Below are positions 47,335 to 57,468 of a stretch of DNA of 64,000 nucleotides, piece after piece. This DNA comes from Zoroaster sp. YZ-2022. Its lineage: Eukaryota; Echinodermata; Asteroidea; Forcipulatida; Zoroasteridae. A program made the position numbers and the translations under genes. The DNA is taken from the NCBI GenBank assembly GCA_029582265.1, contig CM055816.1:24825825-24889824 (forward strand), given 5' to 3'. The notes below the pieces were generated by a model. It saw only the letters and a list, made by a program, of their open reading frames with translations. It ran no database searches and had not been told where the DNA came from. Position 1 is the stretch's first letter. Every line of letters starts with the position of its first letter.

Positions 47335-49060
47335 CTAAACAGAGAAACCAAACAAAGATATTTCTTGATAACATGATGTGCGTGCTTCTACATATGACCA
47401 GCATGTTGACTCACAACTAAACAGAGAAAACCAAACAAAGATATTTCTTGATAACATGATGTGCATGCTACTACATATGACCAGCATGTTGACTCACAAC
47501 TAAACAGAGAAAACCAAACAAAGATATTTCTTGATAACATGATGTGCATGCTTCTACATATGACCAGCATGTTGACTCACAACTAAACAGAGAAAACCAA
47601 ACAAAGATATTTCTTGATAACATGATGTGCGTGCTACTACATATGACCAGCATGTTGACTCACAACTAAACAGAGAAAACCAAACAAAGATATTTCTTGA
47701 TAACATGATGTGCGTGCTACTACATGACCAGCATGTTGACTCACAACTAAACAGAGAAAACCAAACAAAGATATTTCTTGATAACATGATGTGCGTGCTA
47801 CTACATACATGTAAGACCAGCATGTTGACTCACAACTAAACAGAGAAAGCCTATCACAGATATTTCTTGATAACATGATGTGCGTGCTACTACATATGAC
47901 CAGCATGTTGACTCACAACTAAACATATAAATACAAACAAAGATATTTCTTGATAACATGATGTGCGTGCTACTACATATGACCAGCATGTTGACTCACA
48001 ACTAAACAGAGAAAACCAAACAAAGATATTTCTTGATAACATGATGTGCGTGCTACTACATACATGTAAGACCAGCATGTTGACTCACAACTAAACAGAG
48101 AAAACCAAACAAAGATATTTCTTGATAACATGATGTGCGTGCTACTACATATGACCAGCATGTTGACTCACAACTAAACAGAGAAAACCAAACAAAGATA
48201 TTTCTTGATAACATGATGTGCATGCTACTACATAATGACCAGCATGTTGACACAACTAAACAGAGAAAACCAAACAAAGATATTTCTTGATAACATGATG
48301 TGCGTGCTTCTACATGACCAGCATGTTGACTCACAACTAAACAGAGAAAACAAAACAAAGATATTTCTTGATAACATGATGTGCGTGCTACTACATATGA
48401 CCAGTATGTTGACTCGCAACTAATCAGAGAAAACAAAACAAAGATATTTCTTGATAACATGATGTGCGTGCTACTACATGACCAGCATGTTGACTCACAA
48501 CTAAACAGAGAAAACCAAACAAAGATATTTCTTGATAACATGATGTGCGTGCTACTACATACATGTAAGACCAGCATGTTGACTCACAACTAAACAGAGA
48601 AAACCAAACAAAGATATTTCTTGATAACATGATGTGCGTGCTTCTACATGACCAGCATGTTGACTCACAACTAAACAGAGAAAACCAAACAAAGATATTT
48701 CTTGATAACATGATGTGCGTGCTACTACATATGACCAGCATGTTGACTCACAACTAAACAGAGAAAACCAAACAAAGATATTTCTTGATAACATGATGTG
48801 CGTGCTACTACATATGACCAGCATGTTGACTCACAACTAACAGAGAAAACCAAACAAAGATATTTCTTGATAACATGATGTGCGTGCTACTACACATGAC
48901 CAGCATGTTGACTCACAACTAAACAGAGAAAACCAAACAAAGATATTTCTTGATAACATGATGTGCGTGCTACTACATATGACCAGCATGTTGACTCACA
49001 ACTAAACAGAGAAAACCAAAGATATTTCTTGATAACATGATGTGCGTGCTACTACATATG
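47333..49060 (-). repeat. 83-bp tandem array repeating the exon 4 acceptor
   Basis: About 21 units. On the minus strand each reads AAATATCTTTGTTTGG, TTTTCTCTGTTTAG|TTGTGAGT, then CAACATGCTGGTCATATG. Each unit has a pyrimidine tract and AG as in the true exon 4 acceptor, then a GTGAGT donor-like motif two bases later. One further unit lies at 49268-49322 beyond an inserted palindromic element. Confidence 0.93.
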
Positions 49061-49061
49061 A

Positions 49062-49267
49062 GTAAGACTAATTGCGGTGACACCATGTGGAACTCAATTG
49101 AGTAGTAATTAGTTCTGAAAAGAACTGGTGGTACAACACCAGTTCAACACCAGTTGTACCATCAGTTCTTTTCAGAACTAATTACTACTCAATTGAGTTC
49201 CACATGGTGTCACCGCAATTAGTCTTGTAAACTTATCATCCTCACCATGCAAAGCTACAAGTTTTAC
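49062..49267. mobile_element. Palindromic MITE (P family), copy 1, in the 83-bp array
   Basis: Arms of about 75 bp: GTAAGACTAATTGCGGTGAC and CACCATGTGGAACTCAATTG on the left are inverted on the right. CTACTACATATGA stands at both borders (49049-49061 and 49268-49280). These could be a target duplication or two array units. Relatives lie at 53403 and 55402. Confidence 0.85.
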
Positions 49268-49322
49268 CTACTACATATGACCAGCATGTTGACTCACAAC
49301 TAATCAGAGAAAAACCAAACAA

Positions 49323-49903
49323 ATTGATGATGATATACCATATACTTTATCACAACAGAAATAACTTTTCTGATATACTGGTGTCTGATAAATCGTCATA
49401 ATTTTTATCGACTTTGGCAAGGTGTTAGGGACCACTAACTCCACCCGGAACAATCTAAATTCTCACCCGCAAAAATTCTCGCCCTCACTATTTTTTACTC
49501 CAAGTCTCCTCCAAGACCTTTTAGAAAAACATTAACAACAGAAGCCAGCAGCACTAGTATGATGTAACCGTTTTGTCTGACTGGGCTAATGTGACCCAAT
49601 GTTAATCTGTCCATTCAATGGAAATGCTTAATTGGCAATTCAAAAGGTCTATGCCGCACAAGAACACTCTTTTGTCAATGGATTAGGGAGTTAACAATGA
49701 CAGTTTTTTAGAGGACTGCAGCTTCATCACTGCTTTCCAGGCGAGTCTCATGATAATACTGGGAGAATGACCTAGTGGTTTTTGTGGGTGAGATTGGCGA
49801 GGGTCCCTAAGCCAGGATTTAGAAATAGGGGGTCCAAATTTCAAAACATGTAAATGACAGATGAAATAGGGTGTCCAAAATTGAAACAGACACCCCTATG
49901 GTT
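49323..49903. other. TOMM70 intron, no feature recognised
   Basis: No exon for the missing middle of TOMM70 was found on the minus strand. Confidence 0.45.
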
Positions 49904-50356
49904 ATATGACATAAAACACAATAAAGGGGGCCACTTTGCATCCGTCACGTTAGCAGTTTTTCCAATGGTTGTTATTTATTTTTAAGTACCTGAAACCGAC
50001 CAAAAAGTGTTTCAACATGTGAATGGACATGCAGGCTTATACTAGAACTAATTTGAGTTGATTTATTTAATTTTTTCATTTTTTAATTTATTTTTTTACC
50101 CTCAAATTTCCATAAAAATTGGGCGGAAAAAGTTACCTCACTTTTCCGTCCATTTGTTGATGAAAATTTTAGGGTAATTAAAAAAATAATAGTAATAATC
50201 AACTCAAATTATCTTTAGAATAAGCATGCATGTCTATTCAAATTTTGAAATTCTTTTTGGGTGGTTTCAGATATTTAAAAAAAAAATACAACCATTAGAA
50301 AAACTGCTAACGTGACGGTAGGAAAGTGGCCCCCTTTATTGTGTTTTATGTCATAT
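49904..50356. mobile_element. 453-bp fold-back MITE
   Basis: Outer ends ATATGACATAAAACACAATA and its complement. The arms stay related for about 150 bp (AAAGGGGGCCACTTT, GTCACGTTAGCAGTTTTTC, AATTTGAGTTGATT) with mismatches and a short AT-rich centre. It sits in the TOMM70 exon 3-4 intron. No coding capacity is seen. Confidence 0.85.
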
Positions 50357-51279
50357 GTCCCCAGCCCTCCTTAACTGAAAATTTCAAGCAGTGCATTCTA
50401 CCTGTACCTACCGGTAAAGGTGGTGTGGAAAACAACAAGAAGTGTCTGGTTGCCACTCAATCAACCATGAATAATTATCAGTGTTGTGAGTAAGTGTACA
50501 GACTATCAACAAATTCAACAATTGAGCTCTCTAATTGAGTGCCCTCAATCAGTGATATTTTTTACGGTTACCTGCCCAACTTTGGGAGAAAAATCCTTAA
50601 TCTACTTGAGTAATTAAAAAATATAAAAAAATAAAAATAAAAAAAAGGCTCGACCCCTTCATTACTATTGGCGAATTTAGTCAACAACAAAAATATCTTG
50701 TTGCTTTAAATACCATTGGTGACTTCAGTCAACCACAGGGGTGTGATTAGGCAGTTTTGAAAAATCCATGTATATTTTGCTAGGGTTATTGGGTGAAATA
50801 TATAGTTCTGAGCATTTGCTTTTATCTTTAAAATCAGGAGGATCACAACAATCTGGACAAATAACATCCCTGCAACCATGGTCACCACCACACACAGAGA
50901 ACTAAATTGGGAGTACCATGATCAGACCCCAACACGTTCGTGCACGTACCGCATGAGCTGCTTGCATAACGCAGTGCCCGTGCAGTTAGATGAGACCGAT
51001 GGTGCAGACACTACGTTATAATATCCTGGATGTAACCAGATTCTAAAACAAAATGGCGGCTTCCATGTACTCGCAGAGTCGGTGATGAAATATTCATTTT
51101 TTAGGATAACCATAACCAATAAAATAAAAATGGGCGTCAACATGTCATTTCACACTCTTTCACTATATTTTATTCCTGGGTGGAGTTTCCCTTTAAATCT
51201 TTGATTGTGTTTTTTTTTTTTTTAAATTACCAATAGTGTGTAGTGGTTTTATAAAGTGAAGTGTCGTCTTAAGTAGTAT
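50357..51279. other. TOMM70 intron, no exon recognised
   Basis: AT-rich; short frames on the minus strand show no similarity to TOMM70. Confidence 0.45.
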
Positions 51280-51528
51280 AAGTGCATATGAAATCTGGTA
51301 CCTTGTATCGTTGTGCTAGTATGCTTGTTATTAGTGTAAATGCATATGAAGTCTGGTACCTTGTATCATTGTGCTAGTATGCTCGTTATTAGTGTAAGTG
51401 CATATGAAGTCTGGTACCTTGTATCATTGTGCTAGTATGCTGGTTATTAGTGTAAGTGCATATGAAGTCTGGTACCTTGTATCATTGTGCTAGTATATGA
51501 AGTCTGGTACCTTGTATCGTTGTGCTGC
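51280..51528 (-). repeat. 58-bp tandem array repeating the exon 3 donor
   Basis: CTGGTACCTTGTAT occurs at 51295, 51353, 51411, 51469 and 51504, spaced 58, 58, 58 and 35 bp. On the minus strand each is ATACAAG|GTACCAG, the exon 3 end plus donor. The copy at 51504 is the real one. Confidence 0.92.
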
Positions 51529-51612
51529 TTTCTCTTTGCCTAGTTCCTTAGCATTTTATCAGCCAACATCATGCTCTGACCAAGTTTTCTAAAATACACA
51601 CTGCAGTTGCAT
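51511..51612 (-). CDS. TOMM70: TOMM70 exon 3, two single-base deletions
   Basis: With the phase-1 G of exon 2 it reads DATAVCILEN, then needs +1 base for QSMMLADKML and another for KELGKEKAAQRYK. These match the TOMM70 stretch after the first TPR pair. As written the frame stops at TGA. Acceptor TTTCAG|AT, donor AAG|GTACCA, an imperfect donor. The donor region is repeated four more times downstream in the intron. Confidence 0.8.
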
Positions 51613-52286
51613 CTGAAACAAAAGATATAAAAAGCATACCAACAATATTGCTTACATTACTACAATTCATAACTGCCCAAGACAGTTTAGACAATCTGAC
51701 TGGACCAAACTTAATCACACGGGGGTGTATTAACGGATGGTAAAGACATGGCTTATCTATTTAGCCGACGTGCAACGTGCATTTGAACCGATTAGAGGGA
51801 AGAAGATTGTTTTGTATCACGCTGACTCATGTTCTTTGAAAGTGTTTTGTGTGTCCCTTAAACATGAGTTTGCCCATTTCTGTTGGGCTTTATTAACCTT
51901 CCTACTACTACAAGGGTCAAAATCAGTCAAAATGTTGATATACTTCCCAAGGTATATCTGGTGTACTTAAAAATCAAACACTGTCAAACCTTTACGTGTA
52001 GTAAGTACATTTACAGGTTAAAATGAGTCGACCATTTTTGACTGGTAAAAGTATTGTCTGGTATTGTTCAGGGTGGTCAAAATGACAGTAAAAACTAGTC
52101 AAAATTTACCCTGTGTGCACATTTGGGTCAACAGTCAAAACAGGCAGTTGACTGGTTTTGACCTCTACAGCAACTTTCCACTGAAGTGCATCAATAGTTA
52201 AACAAAAAAACTACATTTTTGTATACATTTTGAATTTGAAATTGATACAGGCATTTATGGGAATAAAAGTTTGACGCTTGGTCTTT
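51613..52286. other. TOMM70 intron with clustered GTCAAAA motifs
   Basis: Several GTCAAAA/GGTCAAAATG motifs between 51915 and 52170. Nothing else was recognised. Confidence 0.4.
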
Positions 52287-52626
52287 ACCGCAGGATAAAG
52301 ACAGGTGTCTTACAATTCCCAGACAAGACAAGACAGGTTTCTTACCATTCACAGACAAGACGGGTTCCTTACCATTCACAGACAAGACGGGTGTCTTACC
52401 ATTCACAGGCAAGACGGGTTACTTACCATTCACAGACAAGACAGGTATCTTACCATTCATAGACAAGACAGGTGTCTTACCATTCACAGACAAGACAGGT
52501 GTCTTACCATTCACAGACAAGACAGGTGTCTTACCATTCACAGACAAGACAGGTGTCTTACCATTCACAGACAAGACAATACCATTCACAGACAAGTTCC
52601 TTACCATTCATAGACAATACAGGTTT
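52287..52626 (-). repeat. 27-bp tandem array repeating the exon 2 donor
   Basis: Units ACAAGACAGGTGTCTTACC plus ATTCACAG on the plus strand. On the minus strand each carries ATG|GTAAGAC, a good donor. About eleven donor-like copies lie behind the real exon 2 donor (GAAG|GTAAGA). Confidence 0.92.
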
Positions 52627-52631
52627 CTTAC

Positions 52632-52758
52632 CTTCTAAGCACTGCATCTTTTGGTCCATGTTCTCATACACCTTGGATCGTCGGAACAACGCTTTCACAT
52701 AACGAGAATTAAGTTCCAAAGCTTTGCTGCAGTCAGACACTACTTGACCATAGTTTTT
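52632..52758 (-). CDS. TOMM70: TOMM70 exon 2 (TPR)
   Basis: 127 bp encoding KNYGQVVSDCSKALEL, then NSRYVKALFRRSKVYENMD and QKMQCLE. Acceptor GTAG at 52760-52759 and donor GAAG|GTAAGAAAC; phase 0 in, phase 1 out. It joins in frame to exon 1 (EQL|KNY). The intron just past the donor is a 27-bp tandem array that repeats the donor. Confidence 0.9.
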
Positions 52759-52847
52759 CTACATGAGGGACAAGAAACCAATTATGTACAAATCAGGAAA
52801 TGTCAGTGAGAAGCTTTCTCTAATGTATCTAATGCTAATTTTTTTTT

Positions 52848-53056
52848 GATGAACAATATTTGAATTTTGATGAACAATATTTGAATTTTGATGAACAATA
52901 TTTGAATTTTGATGAACAATATTTGAATTTTGATTAGCAATATTTGAATTTTGATTAGCAATATTTGAATTTTGATTAGCAATATTTGAATTTTGATTAG
53001 CAATATTTGAATTTTGATTAGCAATATTTGAATTTTAATTAGCAATATTTGAATTT
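52848..53056 (+). repeat. 21-bp tandem array
   Basis: About ten units in two blocks: GATGAACAATATTTGAATTT, then GATTAGCAATATTTGAATTT (each plus one T). The Ile/Leu/Lys repeat frame on the minus strand is a repeat translation. Confidence 0.9.
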
Positions 53057-53402
53057 TGTGCAGCATTTTGCTTAACAATATAAGCAAAATCATTCACCGA
53101 TATCAGAAAAATACCTCCAAAATTTAAGTTTTACAAGCAACCAACAATTATGATTACAATCAACACAAGGGGACAGGATGTTTTCTAGCTATGAAAATTT
53201 GGTCAAATATTTCATTTTTTAACTAGACTACAAATTAGTTTTCCTTTCTTTCATGGAAATTTTGATTTTAAGATTAAAAACAAAATTGCCTGGAACCACC
53301 GGTGAAAGTTAAAAATACGAGTAATGGACATTATGTGCCCATATATAAATTTAGATTGATGAAATTCTTGCGTCGGGTGATAATTAATTGATTTGATTTT
53401 AG

Positions 53403-53507
53403 GTAAAACTTGTAGCTTTGCATGGTGAGGATGATAAGTAAGACTAATTGCGGTGACACCATGTGGAATCTCAATTGAGTAGTAATTAGTTCTGAAAAGA
53501 ACTGGGG
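53403..53507 (+). mobile_element. P-family MITE, copy 2 (half element)
   Basis: Starts GTAAAACTTGTAGCTTTGCA and runs through GACTAATTGCGGTGACACC to GAAAAGAACTGG, one arm of the copy at 49062. Confidence 0.75.
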
Positions 53508-53514
53508 GTAATTT

Positions 53515-53640
53515 ATACTTCGATGCACTGTATACACGTACTCAGTGCTTTCCGAGTGTTTGTGAAAAAAATGCACAGGCGACTCGGGTGGGATTTGAAC
53601 ACATGACTGGCCGGCTAGAATCCTACATAGCAGCAGGAAC
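53515..53640 (-). mobile_element. S2 tRNA-headed SINE fragment
   Basis: Minus strand has a box-B-like GTTCAAATCCCACCCGAGTC and a body with CACTCGGAAAGCACTGAGTA, as in the copy at 6390. Confidence 0.6.
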
Positions 53641-53744
53641 CACGATATGTACAGATTGATGAAATGTTTGAGTCAGGTGATAAACCATTGATTAGATTTT
53701 GCCCTTACTTATTAAGGAATGTCCAAGAGTTCAATATCTCTTAC

Positions 53745-53879
53745 CAACTGCTCATGAGCTGCGGCTCTGTTCTGATAGAACGTTGAGAGATCTTTGGTCT
53801 TATCTTGAGGGACGAGTTGGATAGCTTCATTATAGCAGGCAATAGCTTGCTCATATCGTCCAGCTTTGAAGTATTTATT
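53745..53879 (-). CDS. TOMM70: TOMM70 exon 1 of window (TPR; 5' end cut)
   Basis: Encodes NKYFKAGRYEQAIACYNEAI through LSTFYQNRAAAHEQL, the first TPR that receives chaperone C-termini. The donor is TTG|GTAAGA at 53744-53739. The coding sequence stops abruptly at 53879, where the Helitron-like repeat starts (AGGTGTTCG from 53880). No acceptor lies at the expected place, so the residues before NKYF are lost or elsewhere. Confidence 0.88.
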
Positions 53880-54060
53880 AGGTGTTCGAGCTACAGCGCG
53901 AGCACCTATTGTTTTTGTTCGGTTTTTTTTTTTAGGTGTTCGGGTATGTACCCGAAACACCTATTGTTAGGTGTTCGAGCTACAGCGCGAGCACCTATTG
54001 TTTTTGTTCGTTTTTTTTTTTTTTTTTTAGGTGTTCGGGTATGTACCCGAAACACCTATT
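53880..54060 (+). repeat. Tandem hairpin array at the element's 5' end
   Basis: Hairpin 1 (AGGTGTTCG...CGAGCACCT, 53880-53908, again from 53969) alternates with hairpin 2 (AGGTGTTCGGGTA/TACCCGAAACACCT, 53934-53962, again 54030-54058). T-runs lie between them. Confidence 0.88.
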
Positions 54061-55401
54061 GTTTTTGTTCGGTTTTTTTTTTCTTCTCCTTCTTTTCCGG
54101 ATAGATTGTCTACAAAAAATACATACTTGCAAACTTCACATGAACTTCAAACTTGGCATATACTTAGAACATAACACGTAGATGAAACTAGAGTTGTAAC
54201 GTCATGATTAGGTCATCAGATATCGATTTTCGATAGATCAAACTAATATCTAAAACGTTTCACTTACGTTTCACCTCTGTTGGTGAATCTAAATCAGCTC
54301 TGGTCGTGCTCATTATGTATGCATGTTTAAGGAATTGAGCATTTACGCTTCGGAAATGCAATTGACTCGGCTATCGTGACCCCTGAAAAATTTGTGTTTC
54401 TGATCAATTTGTTTCGCATAATGTATTATGTGATTGACTAAAATCCTTTTTAGTTTTTTTTTTATGTCAGCATAATCTATTTATTCTGAAAAAGGTCACT
54501 TTATTAATAGCTCTTTTCGAGGTCGTTGAATCGATTAACTGGCACATGTTTCAACAGTTGGGTGCATGCAGATCTGCGGAGAAAACCTTCACAAAAGCGA
54601 GTTTTTCACTATTTTCTGAATTTTTCCTATCACCAGTGGATGTTTCATCGTTGAAAACAGACATTATTATGCACACTTAATTGGAGGTAAGTCTGGGCAA
54701 TGATAAATTTACGAGAATCTTTGATTTAAAAATAAGCATTTTAACCGGCTTCAGACATGTCAGATGTGTTGTAACGCGTTGGTTGATGCATACATAGCAT
54801 GCATAGGTTGATCAGTCAGTAATGTGTACGGTATGGGCGCCAGTGAATGGTACTAGTACTTTAAACGTTGGGACTAATTTAGCGGGTACCCGGTTTTATG
54901 TAAACAAAAGTATGCTTAAAATTATTACGTGGGTTTTCCTCCATGACTCTTTTGAAATACTTAGACTAGTGCCTAGTGCCTAGTGATGGTAAATAGTCTG
55001 TAACGTTAGGAGAGTGAAGCCTAGGCATGAGTACAATTAGTTAAATTTTAAACAAAAATTATGCTAACGAGTAACGTTAGATGTGTTATCAATAGGATGT
55101 ACTCAGTGTACTAATAATATCTAATGATGTTAGCTCTGTGAAATTAAATAATTGATTAATTTAAACAAACAAATAAATAGTCTGAACAGTGAACAACAAT
55201 GTTTAAGGGCTGAAAACATTAAAAACATTAGTACAGCTGAACATGTCTACCAATGTCATGCATGTATTAATACATGCAGGTACTTTGTAAATTATGTATG
55301 TCGCAATATTCTCAGACAAGTCGGAGTTTATTAGCAAAGGTACATTTTAAATAATTTTGGTTGACACTAATAATATTTACAACAACAATCATGACATTTA
55401 G

Positions 55402-55573
55402 GGAAAGCTTGTAGCTTTGCATGTTGAAGAAGATAAGTAAGACTAATTGCAGTGACACCATGTGGAATACGCTAGTGAGTAGTAATTAGTTCTGAAAAGT
55501 ATGCTCTGATTGTCCTCAGGATTTACTACTCAATAGAGAATTTCACATGGTGTCACCGTAATTAGTCTTGCTT
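55402..55573. mobile_element. P-family MITE, copy 3
   Basis: Begins AGCTTGTAGCTTTGCATG. Both arms are present (GACTAATTGCAGTGACACC and GGTGTCACCGTAATTAGTC) but with a diverged centre. It is nested in the Helitron-like element. Confidence 0.75.
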
Positions 55574-55700
55574 AATCATGAAATTTAACAAGTATCATTT
55601 ATGATACTTTTCAGAATTTGTGATCACATGAAATCATGAAATGGTTTTGAATACAACAAAATAAAACATGCTTATTTTGAGTTTAATTTTCTTTTCACAG

Positions 55701-56352
55701 CTGATCTTCCTAGATGGAACTCCCTCAATTCTGGTGTGGCGATGGTTTGATCACTGTATGGGAACATTGCAAACAGTAGGATTAGCTGCAAAGGTAAGAG
55801 TTATGTCATATTAGGAAACAGTCCGGCAATGGGTTAGAAATGAACAGACTTTACAGATATACTTTTATTGTTTTAAGTAGCAAACTCTTCGTATGTGTAA
55901 AACCGTACCATGGAATTGCTGTAAAGGGAAGTTACAACAACGGTAAATCTAAAAACCTATAAATCAATCATCCTGAGAAATGATGTGGTTTTCATGTTAG
56001 AGAAAAGAGGAATCGTTGTCAAAAACGGAAAAAACATGTAACAGTTTTTGTTTATATTTTTTACAAGGATGTGTTAACTACCATATACCAATGTTGTACA
56101 TTCCCTTTATTTTTATATTGCATTTTTAGATACATGGACCCCAAAATGTAAGTACATAAGGCCCTGAACTATTTGACCGATGAAAGATTTTCTAGAGATT
56201 TGATGTAACAATGGAAAACCACAAATAATACACGAGGTAGTGCATCCCATGTGTATGTATACATGCATGTACATATGTGTAAAACAATGTTTTTTTCTTA
56301 TTTTTGACAGATCTTTATGTATGCCCTTATTCCTGGTATTGTGGTGGTGTGA
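55701..56352 (+). other. Candidate spliced transcript, exons 55701-55793 and 56311 onward
   Basis: TTTTCTTTTCACAG precedes 55701 and AAG|GTAAGAG ends a 93-bp exon, open in one frame (LIFLDGTPSILVWRWF...LQTVGLAAK). TTATTTTTGACAG precedes 56311, and the same phase continues IFMYALIPGIVVV to TGA at 56350-56352. An AATAAA is at 57006. An upstream donor GGAG|GTAAGT at 54687 could belong to a leader exon. I do not recognise the protein. It may be a captured gene piece or a non-coding RNA inside the Helitron-like element. Confidence 0.3.
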
Positions 56353-57468
56353 TGGCATTGCATGATGCTTAACAACTTTTGCAGAGGATCTTTCATTCCG
56401 TGAACTTCACGTCCTGCCATGTTGAATTCAGTATGTACCAGCTTGCCACCTTATGGCACCTCCAGTAGACCAATTTCTACTTTATACATACATGTAAATG
56501 TAGCTTTGGGCCAATGTTGATTCCAGAGAAACTTCAGTAAATTCAGTAAATCAGGAGTACAATGTCTGTGTCAAAACAGCATGGAGTCAAGGAGTTGAAC
56601 ACAATTTTTGTAATATCTTGAGTGTAGGAAAAACTGAACAATATCCGTACTATTGCGCGGGATTTCTGTAAAAAGAGGATGTGAATGATAAATCTGATGC
56701 CGCGTACATCTGCAAACATTTGAACTAAACCTGTCCTAAATCAGTGCACTATGACATTCAAGTTCATCGTCCTTTTGGAGCTAAACACTGTTCATCAGTA
56801 CATCATTGTTATCATTCAAAAAATTCTTGAAAATATTTTTCTGTGTACTCACCTAGGCCCAATATCAGTGCTGCTTAGTTTATAGTTATACCCATGAACT
56901 TGTTTTGTGTGGGCTGGGTGAAGCCACTTTTGTGGTATCAAAAACGTAAGCACTTAATGTGATTAAACTTGCATAGCAAGGTTAATTTATGATGTATTAT
57001 TTGAAAATAAAGGGTTTTTATGCACTGTTCAGTACCTGAAAGTTATGTTCGCATAAAGACTGCAGACTAGACTGAGGTAAACAAAGACAGATATGACATG
57101 TGAATATAAAGATTGTACCCATCTCTACCAAACATTTCAAAATTAACATGTGACAATATTGCCAGAGAAATTATTATAGGGCTGTGATTCCTTTTTAAAA
57201 ATTACTATTTTTGTGATAGTCAAAACAAAACAACTGAAAGCTAGGAAAAGAAAATTGAAATAAATGTAAGAAGATGCATGAATCCAAAGTACTCCCATGA
57301 CTTATTTATTGTATGTGTAAAACTGTACCATGAAATTGCTGTAAAGGGAAGTTACAACAATGGTAAATCTAAAAACCTATAAATCAATCATGGACCCCAA
57401 AGTGTACGTAAATAGGCCCTAAACTACTTGACCAATGAAAGATTTTCTAGATATTTCATGTAACAATG
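55874..57468 (+). repeat. Internal duplication, second copy with a deletion
   Basis: 57306-57468 matches 55874-55967 joined directly to 56134-56214 (TAAAGGGAAGTTACAACAA, then TGGACCCCAAA and GAAAGATTTTCTAGA). The 165 bp in between is missing in the later copy. Confidence 0.8.

Larger units (their letters stand above)
43822..53879 (-). pseudogene. TOMM70: TOMM70, truncated and frameshifted
   Basis: Seven exons in order on the minus strand match TOMM70, the outer-membrane receptor that uses TPR repeats to take preproteins and Hsp70/Hsp90 clients into mitochondria. Present are NKYFKAGRYEQAI, DCSKALELNSRYVKALFRR, ILEN...SMMLADK, KRGSMHMQEG...YHHRGQ, LLLDRIDDAALDF...KKFPTCAEAFALYAQ and DEHFQKAIALEPDN. 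Missing are the N-terminal membrane anchor, about 130 residues between exons 3 and 4, and the C-terminus. Exon 3 has two one-base deletions and exon 5 a 19-bp insertion with a stop. Exon 1 begins at a Helitron-like end without a splice acceptor. It is most likely a decayed gene copy; assembly errors could explain the single-base shifts but not the missing exons. Confidence 0.8.

Noticed and set aside
47201..48824. Cys/Ser-rich repeated proteins
   Set aside because: Frames of the 83-bp array; the only real coding part is TOMM70 exon 4.
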